Of a DNA stretch of 10,853 nt, positions 1 to 7,024 are shown piece after piece; the stretch's first letter is position 1, and every line of letters starts with the position of its first letter. This DNA comes from an uncultured Eubacterium sp. Its GTDB lineage: Bacteria > Bacillota > Clostridia > Peptostreptococcales > Anaerovoracaceae. The position numbers were made by a program, and so were the translations under genes. A model generated the notes under the pieces. That model worked only from the letters and a program-made list of their open reading frames with translations, was not told the origin of the DNA and ran no database searches. The stretch covers positions 1 through 10,853 of the forward strand of contig CALCKF010000067.1 in NCBI GenBank assembly GCA_937966095.1, read 5' to 3'.

Positions 1-420
1 CCTGTTTTGCGTCACGTTGATTTTAAGACCGTAGTTATAGATGACAGGGAGGAATATGCCAACAGCAGCAGGTTTCCACATGCGGAAAGAACTATAGTGA
101 CAGATGATTTTGATCATGCATTCGATGATATACAGACAGATAATGACAGCTATATCATAATAGTCACAAGAGGACACAGAGGAGATCTTAAGGTTCTGCG
201 CCAGGCTTTGAAAAGACCGTATGCATATCTGGGTATGATAGGCAGCAGGCGTAAAAATTCTCTGCTTTTTGACACCCTTAAAAAGGAAGGGGTGACAGAA
301 GAGCAGATATCCAGTGTCCATGCTCCCATAGGATTGTCTATAGGGTCTGAGACACCTGAAGAGATAGCTATAAGCATAGTTGCTGAAATAATACAGTGCA
401 GAGCAGATAAAGACATATAG
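1..420 (+). CDS. xdhC: XdhC-family molybdenum cofactor maturation protein, C-terminal part (5' truncated by the window edge)
   Basis: The reading frame is open from base 1 to a TAG at 418-420, giving 139 residues with no credible start, so the N-terminal half lies off the left edge. What is visible matches the Rossmann-like C-terminal domain of the XdhC/CoxI family: an aspartate-rich strand near the start (VVIDDREEYANS), then VTRGHRGD, the highly characteristic YLGMIGSRRK, and the closing HAPIGLSIGSETPEEIA followed by a final helix. Family members bind molybdenum cofactor and help its sulfuration and insertion into xanthine dehydrogenase or related hydroxylases and aldehyde oxidoreductases, in the cytoplasm. 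The next gene, a MobA/MocA-like nucleotidyltransferase fusion, starts 10 bases downstream and supports this role. Which enzyme is matured cannot be told here. The TTG at base 7 is internal, not a start. Confidence 0.92.
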   Translation, partial: PVLRHVDFKTVVIDDREEYANSSRFPHAERTIVTDDFDHAFDDIQTDNDSYIIIVTRGHRGDLKVLRQALKRPYAYLGMIGSRRKNSLLFDTLKKEGVTEEQISSVHAPIGLSIGSETPEEIAISIVAEIIQCRADKDI

Positions 421-430
421 CGGGTTGAAT

Positions 431-1675
431 ATGGTATTAAAAGGTGATAATAGCAGCACAAACAGACGATTTACCGCGGTTATACTGGCGGCAGGATATT
501 CATCCAGGATGAAACGTTTCAAGCCGCTGCTCCCTGTTGGCAAATATACTGCTGTAGAAAGACTGATAAGGGAAACAAGAAAAGCAGGAATAGAATATAT
601 AACTGTAGTGACAGGATATCGCAGAGATGAGCTGGCTCCGGTAATAAAAGCTCTTGATGTGGATGAAGCATATAATGCCGATTTTGATAAAGGGATGTTT
701 TCATCTATAAAGAAAGGCCTCCAGAATTCGGATATATATCATCCGGATACGGACGGCTACTTTATAATCCCGGCAGATTGCCCTCTTATAAGCAGTACGG
801 TAATCAGGAAAATGATAGGGGATGTAAAGGACGACATGTTCTGTGTACCTGTATTTGAGGGGAAAAAGGGGCATCCATTGTATATACCTCGTATGTATTT
901 GGAGGAAATATGCAGGTATAACGGAAGCGGCGGGCTTAAGGCTGTAACTGACAGATATTTAGACAAGATTTGGAAAGTAGCAGTTGGTGATGAGGGATGT
1001 ATATTGGATATGGATACACCTGAAGGGTATGAAGATATCCTGGAATTTTTGTCAGCCGGCCGTCACAGGGATGATATAATGCAGCTGGCGGAGGGGCGCA
1101 GAGTTTTTCTCATAAGGCATGGTCAGACGATGCAGCATGATGAAAAAATGATGATAGGACAGTATGACGTGCCGTTGAATGATGAAGGCCGTGAACAGAT
1201 GCGTGCAGCGGCTGGCAGGATAGCGGAATTTGATCCCAGACCGGATTTCGTATATTCAAGTGATCTGTGCAGAGCTGCGGAATCTGCCGATATAGTTGTT
1301 AACGAAATGATATCGGCAGGAGTATGGCCTGATAGTATGGAAATCATTCCTGTGAGAGAATTCCGAGAGATTGCTCTGGGCTCATGGGATGGATTGCCGA
1401 TTAGAGAAATAATGGAAAAATATCCGCAGGAATATGAAAGAAGAGGCAGGGATATTTTCTCATTCAAGAAAGGCAATGGTGCAGAAAATTTTTATGATAT
1501 GCAATACAGGGCTGTAAACAGGCTTCGGAAAATACTTAAAAAAGATGATGCACGTGACATAGTCATAGTTGCCCATAGCGGTGTGATAAGAGCACTGGAC
1601 AGTAATATGAGAGGACATCGGATAGACGATCAGTGGAGAGGGGTATCAAAGGGAGGATTTATCGTAATCGAATGA
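431..1675 (+). CDS. Fusion protein: MobA/MocA-like molybdenum cofactor nucleotidyltransferase + histidine phosphatase
   Basis: This 414-residue protein has two complete domains. Residues about 14-208 are a MobA-like NTP transferase: LAAGYSSRM (19-27) with the following basic residues is the nucleotide-binding loop, PADCPL (114-119) carries the metal-binding aspartate, GHPLY follows at 147-151, and LDMDTPEGY (192-200) closes the fold. Residues about 223-414 are a histidine phosphatase (phosphoglycerate-mutase superfamily): RHGQT (229-233) has the phospho-acceptor histidine, SSDLCRA an active-site arginine, and HSG (382-384) the second histidine. The first domain probably attaches CMP or GMP to molybdopterin; the phosphatase substrate is unknown. 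The XdhC-family gene ends 10 bases upstream, so the two are likely co-transcribed. I chose the ATG at 431, which leaves GGG at 422-424 as a weak ribosome site; a TTG at 425 would add two residues. Domain calls are secure; the exact reaction is inferred. Confidence 0.88.
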   Translation: MVLKGDNSSTNRRFTAVILAAGYSSRMKRFKPLLPVGKYTAVERLIRETRKAGIEYITVVTGYRRDELAPVIKALDVDEAYNADFDKGMFSSIKKGLQNSDIYHPDTDGYFIIPADCPLISSTVIRKMIGDVKDDMFCVPVFEGKKGHPLYIPRMYLEEICRYNGSGGLKAVTDRYLDKIWKVAVGDEGCILDMDTPEGYEDILEFLSAGRHRDDIMQLAEGRRVFLIRHGQTMQHDEKMMIGQYDVPLNDEGREQMRAAAGRIAEFDPRPDFVYSSDLCRAAESADIVVNEMISAGVWPDSMEIIPVREFREIALGSWDGLPIREIMEKYPQEYERRGRDIFSFKKGNGAENFYDMQYRAVNRLRKILKKDDARDIVIVAHSGVIRALDSNMRGHRIDDQWRGVSKGGFIVIE

Positions 1676-1688
1676 AATAAATAAGATC

Positions 1689-1730
1689 AAAGACTGCATC
1701 AGATCATGATCTGGTGTGGTCTTTTTATTT
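1689..1730 (+). terminator. Intrinsic terminator of the molybdenum-cofactor maturation operon
   Basis: Starting 14 bases after the stop codon, AAAGAC (1689-1694) and GTCTTT (1719-1724) close a stem that continues inward through TGCATCAGATC against GATCTGGTGTG, with three G-U wobbles. A T-run (1722-1726, then ATTT) follows the 3' arm. The layout is that of a Rho-independent terminator, and it separates the operon on the left from rnf. Confidence 0.85.
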
Positions 1731-1750
1731 AAAATACGAGAATTTATCAT

Positions 1751-1780
1751 AAAATTTTAAAAAAATTTTAAAAAAACTTT
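1751..1780. repeat. Tandem A-tract repeat, probable curved DNA or UP-like region upstream of the rnf promoter
   Basis: The 11-base unit TTTTAAAAAAA occurs twice in perfect tandem at 1755-1765 and 1766-1776, preceded by AAAA at 1751-1754 and followed by CTTT. A-tracts repeated near the helical period are known to bend DNA. It lies about 90-120 bases upstream of the rnf -10 box, so it may affect promoter activity or bind a nucleoid protein. No gene is visible from 1676 to 1991. Besides this tract, that gap holds the terminator, a 12-base palindrome CATATATATATG at 1801-1812, a weak inverted repeat TGTCT-N10-AGACA at 1813-1832, the promoter and the leader hairpin. Confidence 0.5.
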
Positions 1781-1849
1781 ATGAATTAAAGCAAATCCTA
1801 CATATATATATGTGTCTTGCATTAAAGAGACAGGAAAAAAATTTCATAC

Positions 1850-1876
1850 TTAATAACCTGTTTTTTATGATATAAT
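1850..1876 (+). promoter_or_regulatory. Predicted sigma-A promoter of the rnf operon (extended -10)
   Basis: A perfect TATAAT at 1871-1876 is preceded by TG one base upstream (TGA-TATAAT), an extended -10. The -35 is poor; the best candidate is TTAATA at 1850-1855 with a short 15-base spacer, which fits reliance on the extended -10. Transcription would start near 1882-1884, leaving a leader of about 109 bases before the rnfC ATG at 1992. This is a motif-based prediction only. Confidence 0.6.
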
Positions 1877-1923
1877 TCAAAGCGTACGGATATTCCAAAA
1901 AGCTATAAAAATTCACATGGAAA

Positions 1924-1972
1924 CCCGTATCTTCAATCTTGCGGGCGACAGCCCGAAGCTGAAAAGAACGGG
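1924..1972 (+). promoter_or_regulatory. Structured rnf mRNA leader: long interrupted hairpin just before the rnfC ribosome binding site
   Basis: Nested complementary arms can be paired by eye. CCCGT (1924-1928) pairs with ACGGG (1968-1972), TTCA (1932-1935) with TGAA (1960-1963), CTT (1938-1940) with AAG (1956-1958), and CGGGC (1942-1946) with GCCCG (1951-1955) around the loop GACA. That is 17 base pairs broken by small asymmetric internal loops and a bulged G. The hairpin ends five bases before the rnfC Shine-Dalgarno site (AAGGAAGG, 1978-1985), a place where folding could control translation. I could not match it to a known riboswitch from memory. It could be a small ligand-binding RNA, an mRNA-stabilising structure or a protein site. 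Confidence 0.55.
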
Positions 1973-1991
1973 AAAGAAAGGAAGGTTTAAA

Positions 1992-3311
1992 ATGGGAAAA
2001 AAAGGAAAATCCTTGAACAGCATCAAAGTAAGTCATGAAAAGCGGACTGCAGGCTGCATGACTGAAAAGATGCCTATCCCTGAAACTGTATGTATTTCCA
2101 TGTCACAACACATCGGAACACCATGCAAACCTCTGGTTGCTAAGGGGGACACGGTAAAAGTTGGACAACTGATTGGAGATACAGATGCTTTTGTTAGTGC
2201 GCCGATACATTCCAGCGTATCGGGTACGGTAAGGGAAATCTCTTCCATCAGGTCAATAACTGGTGGACAGGATCAGGTCGTGATTATTGAATCAGACGGT
2301 AAACAAGAGCTTTATGAAGGGATAAAGCCGCCTATAATAAATGATAAGGATGATTTTGTGGCGGCGATAAGACAAAGCGGACTGGTTGGTCTTGGCGGGG
2401 CTTCATTTCCGACTCATATCAAGTTTAATCCAAAGAATCTGGATGAAGTGGATACGCTTATAGTCAACGGAGCGGAATGTGAACCGTTTATAACATCGGA
2501 TCACAGGTTAATGCTGGAAGATACGAAGTATATCATAAAAGGTATACTGAATACAATGCGATATCTCGGACTTAAGAAAACCTATATAGGTGTCGAGGAA
2601 AACAAACCTGATGCCATAAGTAAGCTGAGAGAAGAAATATCCAAAGCCGGACATGCTGATGATATAGAGGTAACAGTTCTTAAGGCCAGGTATCCTCAGG
2701 GCGCTGAAAGAGTCCTGGTGTATGAAATAACAGGGAAAAAACTGGATGCAGGCGTTCTCCCGGCAGAACTGGGAGTATTGCTTTCAAATATAACCACGAT
2801 TGCCTTTATCGGGCAGTATGTCGAGACCGGCAGACCTCTTACCACCAAGAGGATAACAGTTGACGGCAATGCTGTGGCGGAGCCTAAAAATATAATAGTT
2901 CCCATAGGTGCACGGATCTGTGATGTCATAAAGGCATGTGGCGGTTATAAGGCGGAGCCTAAAAAAATCCTGATGGGAGGCCCTATGATGGGGAGAGCCG
3001 TTTACTCGGATGAATTCCCTATAGTAAAGAACAATAATGCCATACTGGTGTTTGATGGACCTCAGGCATTGATACCGGAGGAAACGGGATGCATAAAATG
3101 CGGAATGTGCGTAAGGGCATGTCCTTTCGATCTTATGCCTGTTTCAATGGTGGATGCATATGAGCAGAAGGATATACAGAGACTTGAGAGACTTGAGGTA
3201 AATCAGTGTATGGAATGCGGAAGCTGTTCGTATGTATGTCCTGCAAGGAGACCTTTAAGTTTTACTCATAAGATGGCTAAGGGGTTTTTAAAGGAGGCGA
3301 CGAGTAAATAA
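1992..3311 (+). CDS. rnfC: RnfC, NADH-side iron-sulfur/flavin subunit of the Rnf complex
   Basis: The protein has 439 residues. RnfC is the peripheral cytoplasmic subunit that binds FMN and NAD(H) and hands electrons to NAD+. Visible are an N-terminal sandwich region (about 20-110), the flavin/nucleotide-binding stretch GLGGASFPTHIKF (133-145), NGAECEP (159-165), and two [4Fe-4S] motifs: Cys367-370-373 with Cys377-Pro, and Cys406-409-412 with Cys416-Pro. The length is normal for the shorter Clostridial form; the long repeat-rich C-terminal tail of proteobacterial RnfC is absent. The ATG at 1992 is preferred because AAGGAAGG (1978-1985) lies six bases before it and family similarity begins just after. 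An in-frame ATG at 1917 would add 25 residues that overlap the structured leader. It is the first gene of the operon, and its stop overlaps the rnfD start (TAATG). Confidence 0.97.
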   Translation: MGKKGKSLNSIKVSHEKRTAGCMTEKMPIPETVCISMSQHIGTPCKPLVAKGDTVKVGQLIGDTDAFVSAPIHSSVSGTVREISSIRSITGGQDQVVIIESDGKQELYEGIKPPIINDKDDFVAAIRQSGLVGLGGASFPTHIKFNPKNLDEVDTLIVNGAECEPFITSDHRLMLEDTKYIIKGILNTMRYLGLKKTYIGVEENKPDAISKLREEISKAGHADDIEVTVLKARYPQGAERVLVYEITGKKLDAGVLPAELGVLLSNITTIAFIGQYVETGRPLTTKRITVDGNAVAEPKNIIVPIGARICDVIKACGGYKAEPKKILMGGPMMGRAVYSDEFPIVKNNNAILVFDGPQALIPEETGCIKCGMCVRACPFDLMPVSMVDAYEQKDIQRLERLEVNQCMECGSCSYVCPARRPLSFTHKMAKGFLKEATSK

Positions 3312-4291
3312 TGGAAAATAAATATCACGCTAATTTAGCGGTATCATCGGCACCTCATTTAGTCGGTCCCGTAAATACGACAAAAATAATGGGTATGGTG
3401 CTTATCGCTTTGATCCCGGCGTTCATAGTAGGGATATATCAGTTCGGATACAGAGCAGCTGTGCTTACGGTCGTTTGCATTGCGGCATGTGTGCTGTTCG
3501 AGTATCTGATGAATAAGATAATGAAAAGAGAACAGACGGTCAGGGATCTCAGTGCCGTTGTCACAGGTGTGCTTCTTGCATTTAATCTTCCTGCAGGTCT
3601 GCCGTACTGGATAGCCATAATAGGCTGCTTTGCAGCAATAGTGATAGTGAAACAGCTGTTTGGAGGTATAGGACAGAATCTCGTAAACCCTGCAGTAACT
3701 GCCAGGATATTCCTGTTTATAGCATTTGCTACGGAAATGACTACATGGCCTACTGCAAGAGGAACGGGTGTAGACGCAGTAACGTCTGCTACTCCACTTG
3801 GCGAGCTTTCTCAGGGAGGTCTTGATGCAGTGTCAGCTTCCAACCTCGATCTGTTTCTCGGAAATGTGGGGGGCTGTATAGGAGAAGTAAGTGCTCTTGC
3901 GATACTTATCGGAGGAGTATTTCTGATGGTTACGAGAGTGATCACACCGCATATACCTATATGTTTTTTGGCTACGGTATTTGTTTGCGGATTTTTGTGG
4001 GGAGGTCTTGATGGAGCCGTATTTCATATCTGCGCAGGAGGTGTGATGCTAGGAGCGTTTTTCTGCGCCACAGATTACGTGACTTCTCCTACACTTCCTA
4101 TGGGGAAGGTGATATTCGGTATCGGATGCGGCCTGTTTACAATGCTTATAAGACTGTTTGCATCATATCCTGAAGGAGTTTCGTTTGCTATATTGCTCAT
4201 GAATATACTTACGCCTTATATCGATAGAATATGTGAGAAGGTAGCTTATAGAGCACCGGAAAAGAAAGGGGGAGAAAAGAATGAAAAATAA
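3311..4291 (+). CDS. rnfD: RnfD, membrane subunit with covalent FMN
   Basis: This 326-residue integral membrane protein has repeated hydrophobic helices (roughly 24-45, 50-66, 81-113, then several after 180). RnfD carries a covalent FMN and is thought to take part in ion-coupled electron transfer across the membrane. The flavinylation motif D-A-V-T-S-A-T-P ends at residue 162, making Thr161 the likely FMN attachment site; the usual glycine of the motif is serine here. VKQLFGGIGQNLVNPA (113-128) is also typical of the family. The ATG overlaps the rnfC stop by one base, with AAAGGAGG upstream in the rnfC tail, so the two are translationally coupled. Flavinylation would need an ApbE enzyme encoded outside the window. 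Confidence 0.97.
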   Translation: MENKYHANLAVSSAPHLVGPVNTTKIMGMVLIALIPAFIVGIYQFGYRAAVLTVVCIAACVLFEYLMNKIMKREQTVRDLSAVVTGVLLAFNLPAGLPYWIAIIGCFAAIVIVKQLFGGIGQNLVNPAVTARIFLFIAFATEMTTWPTARGTGVDAVTSATPLGELSQGGLDAVSASNLDLFLGNVGGCIGEVSALAILIGGVFLMVTRVITPHIPICFLATVFVCGFLWGGLDGAVFHICAGGVMLGAFFCATDYVTSPTLPMGKVIFGIGCGLFTMLIRLFASYPEGVSFAILLMNILTPYIDRICEKVAYRAPEKKGGEKNEK

Positions 4292-4832
4292 CAATTTCAA
4301 GGAAAATATCTTCCCTGCAGTGGTGCTTGTCTGCATATGCCTTGTGGTGACTCTGGCATTGGCGGGTACATATGGTGTAGCCAATCCTAAGATAATAGAG
4401 AATCAGCAGAAGGCTGCCGATGAAGCAAGGATGCAGGTCCTGCCTGAAGGTGACAGTTTTTCTCAGTATGACGGCAATCTGGTAGAGGGCGTTATTGACT
4501 GTTATATAGCTGATAACAAGTCCGGGATGGCGATCACTGCAGGATATAAAGGCTTTGGTGGCACTGTTGAAGTTATGGTCGGCATATCTTCAGAAGGTAA
4601 AATTACAGGTGTAACCGTTACAAATCATTCGGAGACGCCTGGTCTGGGAACAAAGGCGATGACGGAAGAATACCTTTCACAGTATAAAGATGTGACTGAT
4701 ATCAATGCCGGGCATATACGGGATGATGCTGATATAGATGCAATCACCGGTGCGACTATTACATCCAATGCAGTATATTGTTCTGTTGGAGAAGCATTAG
4801 AACAGTTCAAAGAATGCGGAGGTGTTAAGTGA
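4281..4832 (+). CDS. rnfG: RnfG, membrane-anchored FMN-binding subunit
   Basis: This 183-residue protein has one N-terminal membrane helix (about 11-34) and an extracytoplasmic FMN-binding domain. RnfG carries covalent FMN and relays electrons on the outer face. GFGG (91-94), SETPGLGTKA (117-126) and the flavinylation motif D-A-I-T-G-A-T (153-159) with following I-T-S are visible; Thr159 is the expected FMN attachment residue. The start overlaps the end of rnfD by 11 bases and has a GGGGGAG ribosome site at 4268-4274, six bases before the ATG. Its place between rnfD and rnfE is the standard one. The length is at the short end for RnfG but all core motifs are present. Confidence 0.97.
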   Translation: MKNNNFKENIFPAVVLVCICLVVTLALAGTYGVANPKIIENQQKAADEARMQVLPEGDSFSQYDGNLVEGVIDCYIADNKSGMAITAGYKGFGGTVEVMVGISSEGKITGVTVTNHSETPGLGTKAMTEEYLSQYKDVTDINAGHIRDDADIDAITGATITSNAVYCSVGEALEQFKECGGVK

Positions 4833-5512
4833 TGAGTAAATTACAGATAGTAACTAAGGGAATAATAAAAGAAAACCCTGTGCTGGTGCTTTTGCTTGGT
4901 ACTTGTCCTACTCTTGCAACAACTACGAGTGCCATAAACGGTCTTGGCATGGGAGTTTCGACGATGGCGGTTCTGATCTGTTCCAATATCGTAATATCAC
5001 TTCTTAAAAATATAATACCTGGAAAAGTAAGGATCCCATGCTATATAGTTGTCATCGCGGGATTCGTAACCATAGTACAGCTGCTTTTAAAGGCATATCT
5101 GCCTTCGTTAGATGCGGCCCTGGGATTGTTTATCCCTCTTATAGTTGTAAACTGTATCATATTGGGCAGAGCGGAAATGTTCGCATCAAAAAACAGTGTG
5201 CTGGATTCAGCTCTGGACGGGCTTGGAATGGGCATAGGATTCACTCTGGCTCTTGGTGTGATGGGTCTGATAAGAGAATTCCTGGGATCGGGAACTGCAT
5301 TTGATATACCGATCTATGCAGATACGGCAATAACTCCTGCCGGCATATTCATGCTGGCTCCAGGCGGATTTTTCGTATTTGCCATATTGGTAGCGGCAGT
5401 GAATTATTTTACTAAAGGCAGAGCTCCTAAAAAGAAGGATTTCGGATGTGAAGGATGTATGCTTGCAGATACGTGCGGAGGCTTGTGTGAAGGAAAGGAG
5501 GCTGACAAATAA
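4832..5512 (+). CDS. rnfE: RnfE, membrane subunit with a cysteine-rich C-terminal tail
   Basis: This 226-residue polytopic membrane protein is homologous to RnfA and to NqrD. With RnfA it forms the membrane core in which paired cysteines hold a [2Fe-2S] cluster between the two flavin subunits. LLGTCPTLATTTSAINGLGMG (21-41, Cys25) and VVNCIILGRAE (105-115, Cys108) are the matching half-sites. After the last helix (about 178-193) comes a charged tail with cysteines 206, 209, 215 and 219, spaced C-x2-C-x5-C-x3-C, which may bind metal or iron-sulfur. I chose the ATG at 4832, which overlaps the rnfG stop (TGATG) and has GGAGGT at 4818-4823 eight bases upstream; a GTG at 4829 would add one residue. 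Confidence 0.96.
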   Translation: MSKLQIVTKGIIKENPVLVLLLGTCPTLATTTSAINGLGMGVSTMAVLICSNIVISLLKNIIPGKVRIPCYIVVIAGFVTIVQLLLKAYLPSLDAALGLFIPLIVVNCIILGRAEMFASKNSVLDSALDGLGMGIGFTLALGVMGLIREFLGSGTAFDIPIYADTAITPAGIFMLAPGGFFVFAILVAAVNYFTKGRAPKKKDFGCEGCMLADTCGGLCEGKEADK

Positions 5513-6105
5513 TGGAAGCAATGTTGATCATAATGATGTCGGTTATTCTTACCAATAACTACGTACTGTCTCAGTTCCTGGGAATATGTCCTTTCCTTGG
5601 AGTTTCCAAAAAGCTGGATTCGGCAACAGGAATGGGTATTGCCGTAATATTTGTAATGGTGCTGGCGACAGCGGCAACATGGCCGATACAGATCTTTATA
5701 CTGGATAGGTTCAATATAGGGTATCTTCAGACAGTAGTATTCATACTTGTGATAGCATCACTGGTACAGCTTGTTGAAATGACTTTGAAAAAGTATATGC
5801 CGCCTCTTTATAAATCTCTTGGGGTGTTCCTTCCTTTGATAACAACCAACTGCGCAGTTCTTGGTGTAACCATACAGAATATCACGGACGGATATAATTA
5901 TGCGGAATCTCTAATATGCGCGTTAGGTGCCGGGATAGGATTCCTTCTTGCAATGGTGCTTTTTGCAGGACTCAGAGAAAAGCTGGCAAATTGTAAGGGC
6001 ATACCTGAATGTTTCCAGGGGGTGCCGATCACATTGATAACTGCATCCATACTTTCCATGGCATTTATGGGATTTTCAGGTGTGGTTGAAGGAATATTCG
6101 GTTAG
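5512..6105 (+). CDS. rnfA: RnfA, membrane core subunit
   Basis: This 197-residue membrane protein, close to the family length, is the partner of RnfE with inverted topology. The family signature NNYVLSQFLGICPFLGVSKK spans 15-34 and holds Cys26; the second half-site TTNCAVLGV (111-119) holds Cys114. These two cysteines plus the two of RnfE are the known ligands of the intramembrane [2Fe-2S] cluster. The ATG overlaps the rnfE stop (TAATG), and a strong AAAGGAGG lies at 5494-5501, ten bases upstream, so translation is probably coupled. The C-terminal helix (about 171-193) is complete. Nothing is missing or unusual. Confidence 0.97.
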   Translation: MEAMLIIMMSVILTNNYVLSQFLGICPFLGVSKKLDSATGMGIAVIFVMVLATAATWPIQIFILDRFNIGYLQTVVFILVIASLVQLVEMTLKKYMPPLYKSLGVFLPLITTNCAVLGVTIQNITDGYNYAESLICALGAGIGFLLAMVLFAGLREKLANCKGIPECFQGVPITLITASILSMAFMGFSGVVEGIFG

Positions 6106-6120
6106 GAGGTAGATGCATAT

Positions 6121-6933
6121 ATGGGAACTATATTATTACCTGCTGTCATAGTGGCGGTTGTAGGTCTTATAGCGGCAGTTATTCTGACTATAGCATCAAA
6201 GCTTATGTATGTGCCTGTTGATGAAAAGGTGGCAGCCATAAGAGAGGTGCTGCCGGGAGCCAACTGCGGAGCATGCGGGTTTGCAGGATGCGATGATTAT
6301 GCTGCTGCTTTTTCGGAAAATCCTGCACTCAGTACGTCATTGTGTCCTGTAGGAGGTTCAAGTGTTGCAGCTCAGATAGCCGGTATTCTCGGTGTCGATG
6401 CTGCAGAAGCCGATCCTAAGGTTGCAATGGTAATGTGTCAGGGGAATTACGGTGTTACACGGCAGATAATGGAGGCTGACAGGATACACACGTGTAAGGA
6501 AGCGAAAATGTTTTACGGAGGGCACTGGGCCTGTCCGTACGGATGTCTGGGGCTGGGCGATTGTGTAAGAGCGTGCAAATTTGATGCAATAAATGTAGAA
6601 AACGGCGTGGCCAGGGTGGAACGCGATAAATGTGTGGCATGCGGTGCCTGCAGTGAAGTGTGTCCTAACGGCATAATATCCATGGTAAGAAAGAAAAATC
6701 TTGTATTTGTCGCCTGCAGATCAATGGAAAAAGGTGCGAAGACCAGAAAAACCTGTGAAAACGGATGTATCGGATGTATGAAATGTCAGAAAATCTGTAA
6801 ATTTGATGCAATCAGAGTTGAAAACAATGTAGCGCAGGTAGATCTTGAAGCGTGCAAAAACTGCGGGATGTGTGAGAAGGAATGTCCTACGGGGGCTATA
6901 GTGAATTACAGGAATAAAAAAACGAAGCAGTAA
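6121..6933 (+). CDS. rnfB: RnfB, ferredoxin-oxidising iron-sulfur subunit
   Basis: The protein has 270 residues. RnfB takes electrons from reduced ferredoxin. An N-terminal membrane anchor (about 5-29) is followed by a [4Fe-4S] domain GANCGACGFAGCDDYA (47-61), with Cys49, 52, 57 and 75. The C-terminal half is two tandem ferredoxin-like modules: Cys138/142/148/152 with Cys171/174/177/181, and Cys216/219/222/226 with Cys245/248/251/255. At least five [4Fe-4S] clusters are expected. Further cysteines at 106 and 125 may belong to another cluster, as multi-cluster Clostridial RnfB proteins are known. AGGAGG at 6104-6109 overlaps the rnfA stop and lies 11 bases before the ATG. An out-of-frame ATG at 6113 can be ignored. 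It is the last gene of the operon and a terminator follows. Confidence 0.97.
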   Translation: MGTILLPAVIVAVVGLIAAVILTIASKLMYVPVDEKVAAIREVLPGANCGACGFAGCDDYAAAFSENPALSTSLCPVGGSSVAAQIAGILGVDAAEADPKVAMVMCQGNYGVTRQIMEADRIHTCKEAKMFYGGHWACPYGCLGLGDCVRACKFDAINVENGVARVERDKCVACGACSEVCPNGIISMVRKKNLVFVACRSMEKGAKTRKTCENGCIGCMKCQKICKFDAIRVENNVAQVDLEACKNCGMCEKECPTGAIVNYRNKKTKQ

Positions 6934-6962
6934 AAGCTGTGGCATACTCAGATTATAAAGAT

Positions 6963-6998
6963 AAAAGAAAACGGCGGATTTATACGCCGTTTTCTTTT
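6963..6998. terminator. Bidirectional terminator between rnfB and the convergent Gx transporter gene
   Basis: AAAAGAAAACGGCG (6963-6976) and CGCCGTTTTCTTTT (6985-6998) are perfect reverse complements around the 8-base loop GATTTATA. The 14-bp stem has a G+C core and, on both strands, a T-rich 3' end, so it can end the rnf transcript 30 bases after rnfB and the minus-strand transcript 27 bases after its stop. Confidence 0.93.
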
Positions 6999-7024
6999 AT
7001 AGTAAGATTAAACTGTCCTTCATT

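Noticed and set aside
1123..1476. 117-residue minus-strand open frame inside the histidine phosphatase domain
   Set aside because: It is antisense to a conserved domain and has no promoter or family resemblance.
1813..1832. TGTCT-N10-AGACA inverted repeat as an operator for rnf
   Set aside because: The arms are only five bases with a wide spacer in an AT-rich region, it does not match a Rex-type site I can recall, and it lies well upstream of the predicted -35.
1917..1991. In-frame N-terminal extension of RnfC from an ATG at 1917
   Set aside because: It has no ribosome site, overlaps the paired leader structure and adds residues not typical of RnfC, while the ATG at 1992 has a strong site six bases upstream.
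5207..5521. 104-residue minus-strand open frame across the end of rnfE
   Set aside because: It is a reverse-complement shadow of a conserved membrane protein gene, with no domain or ribosome site.
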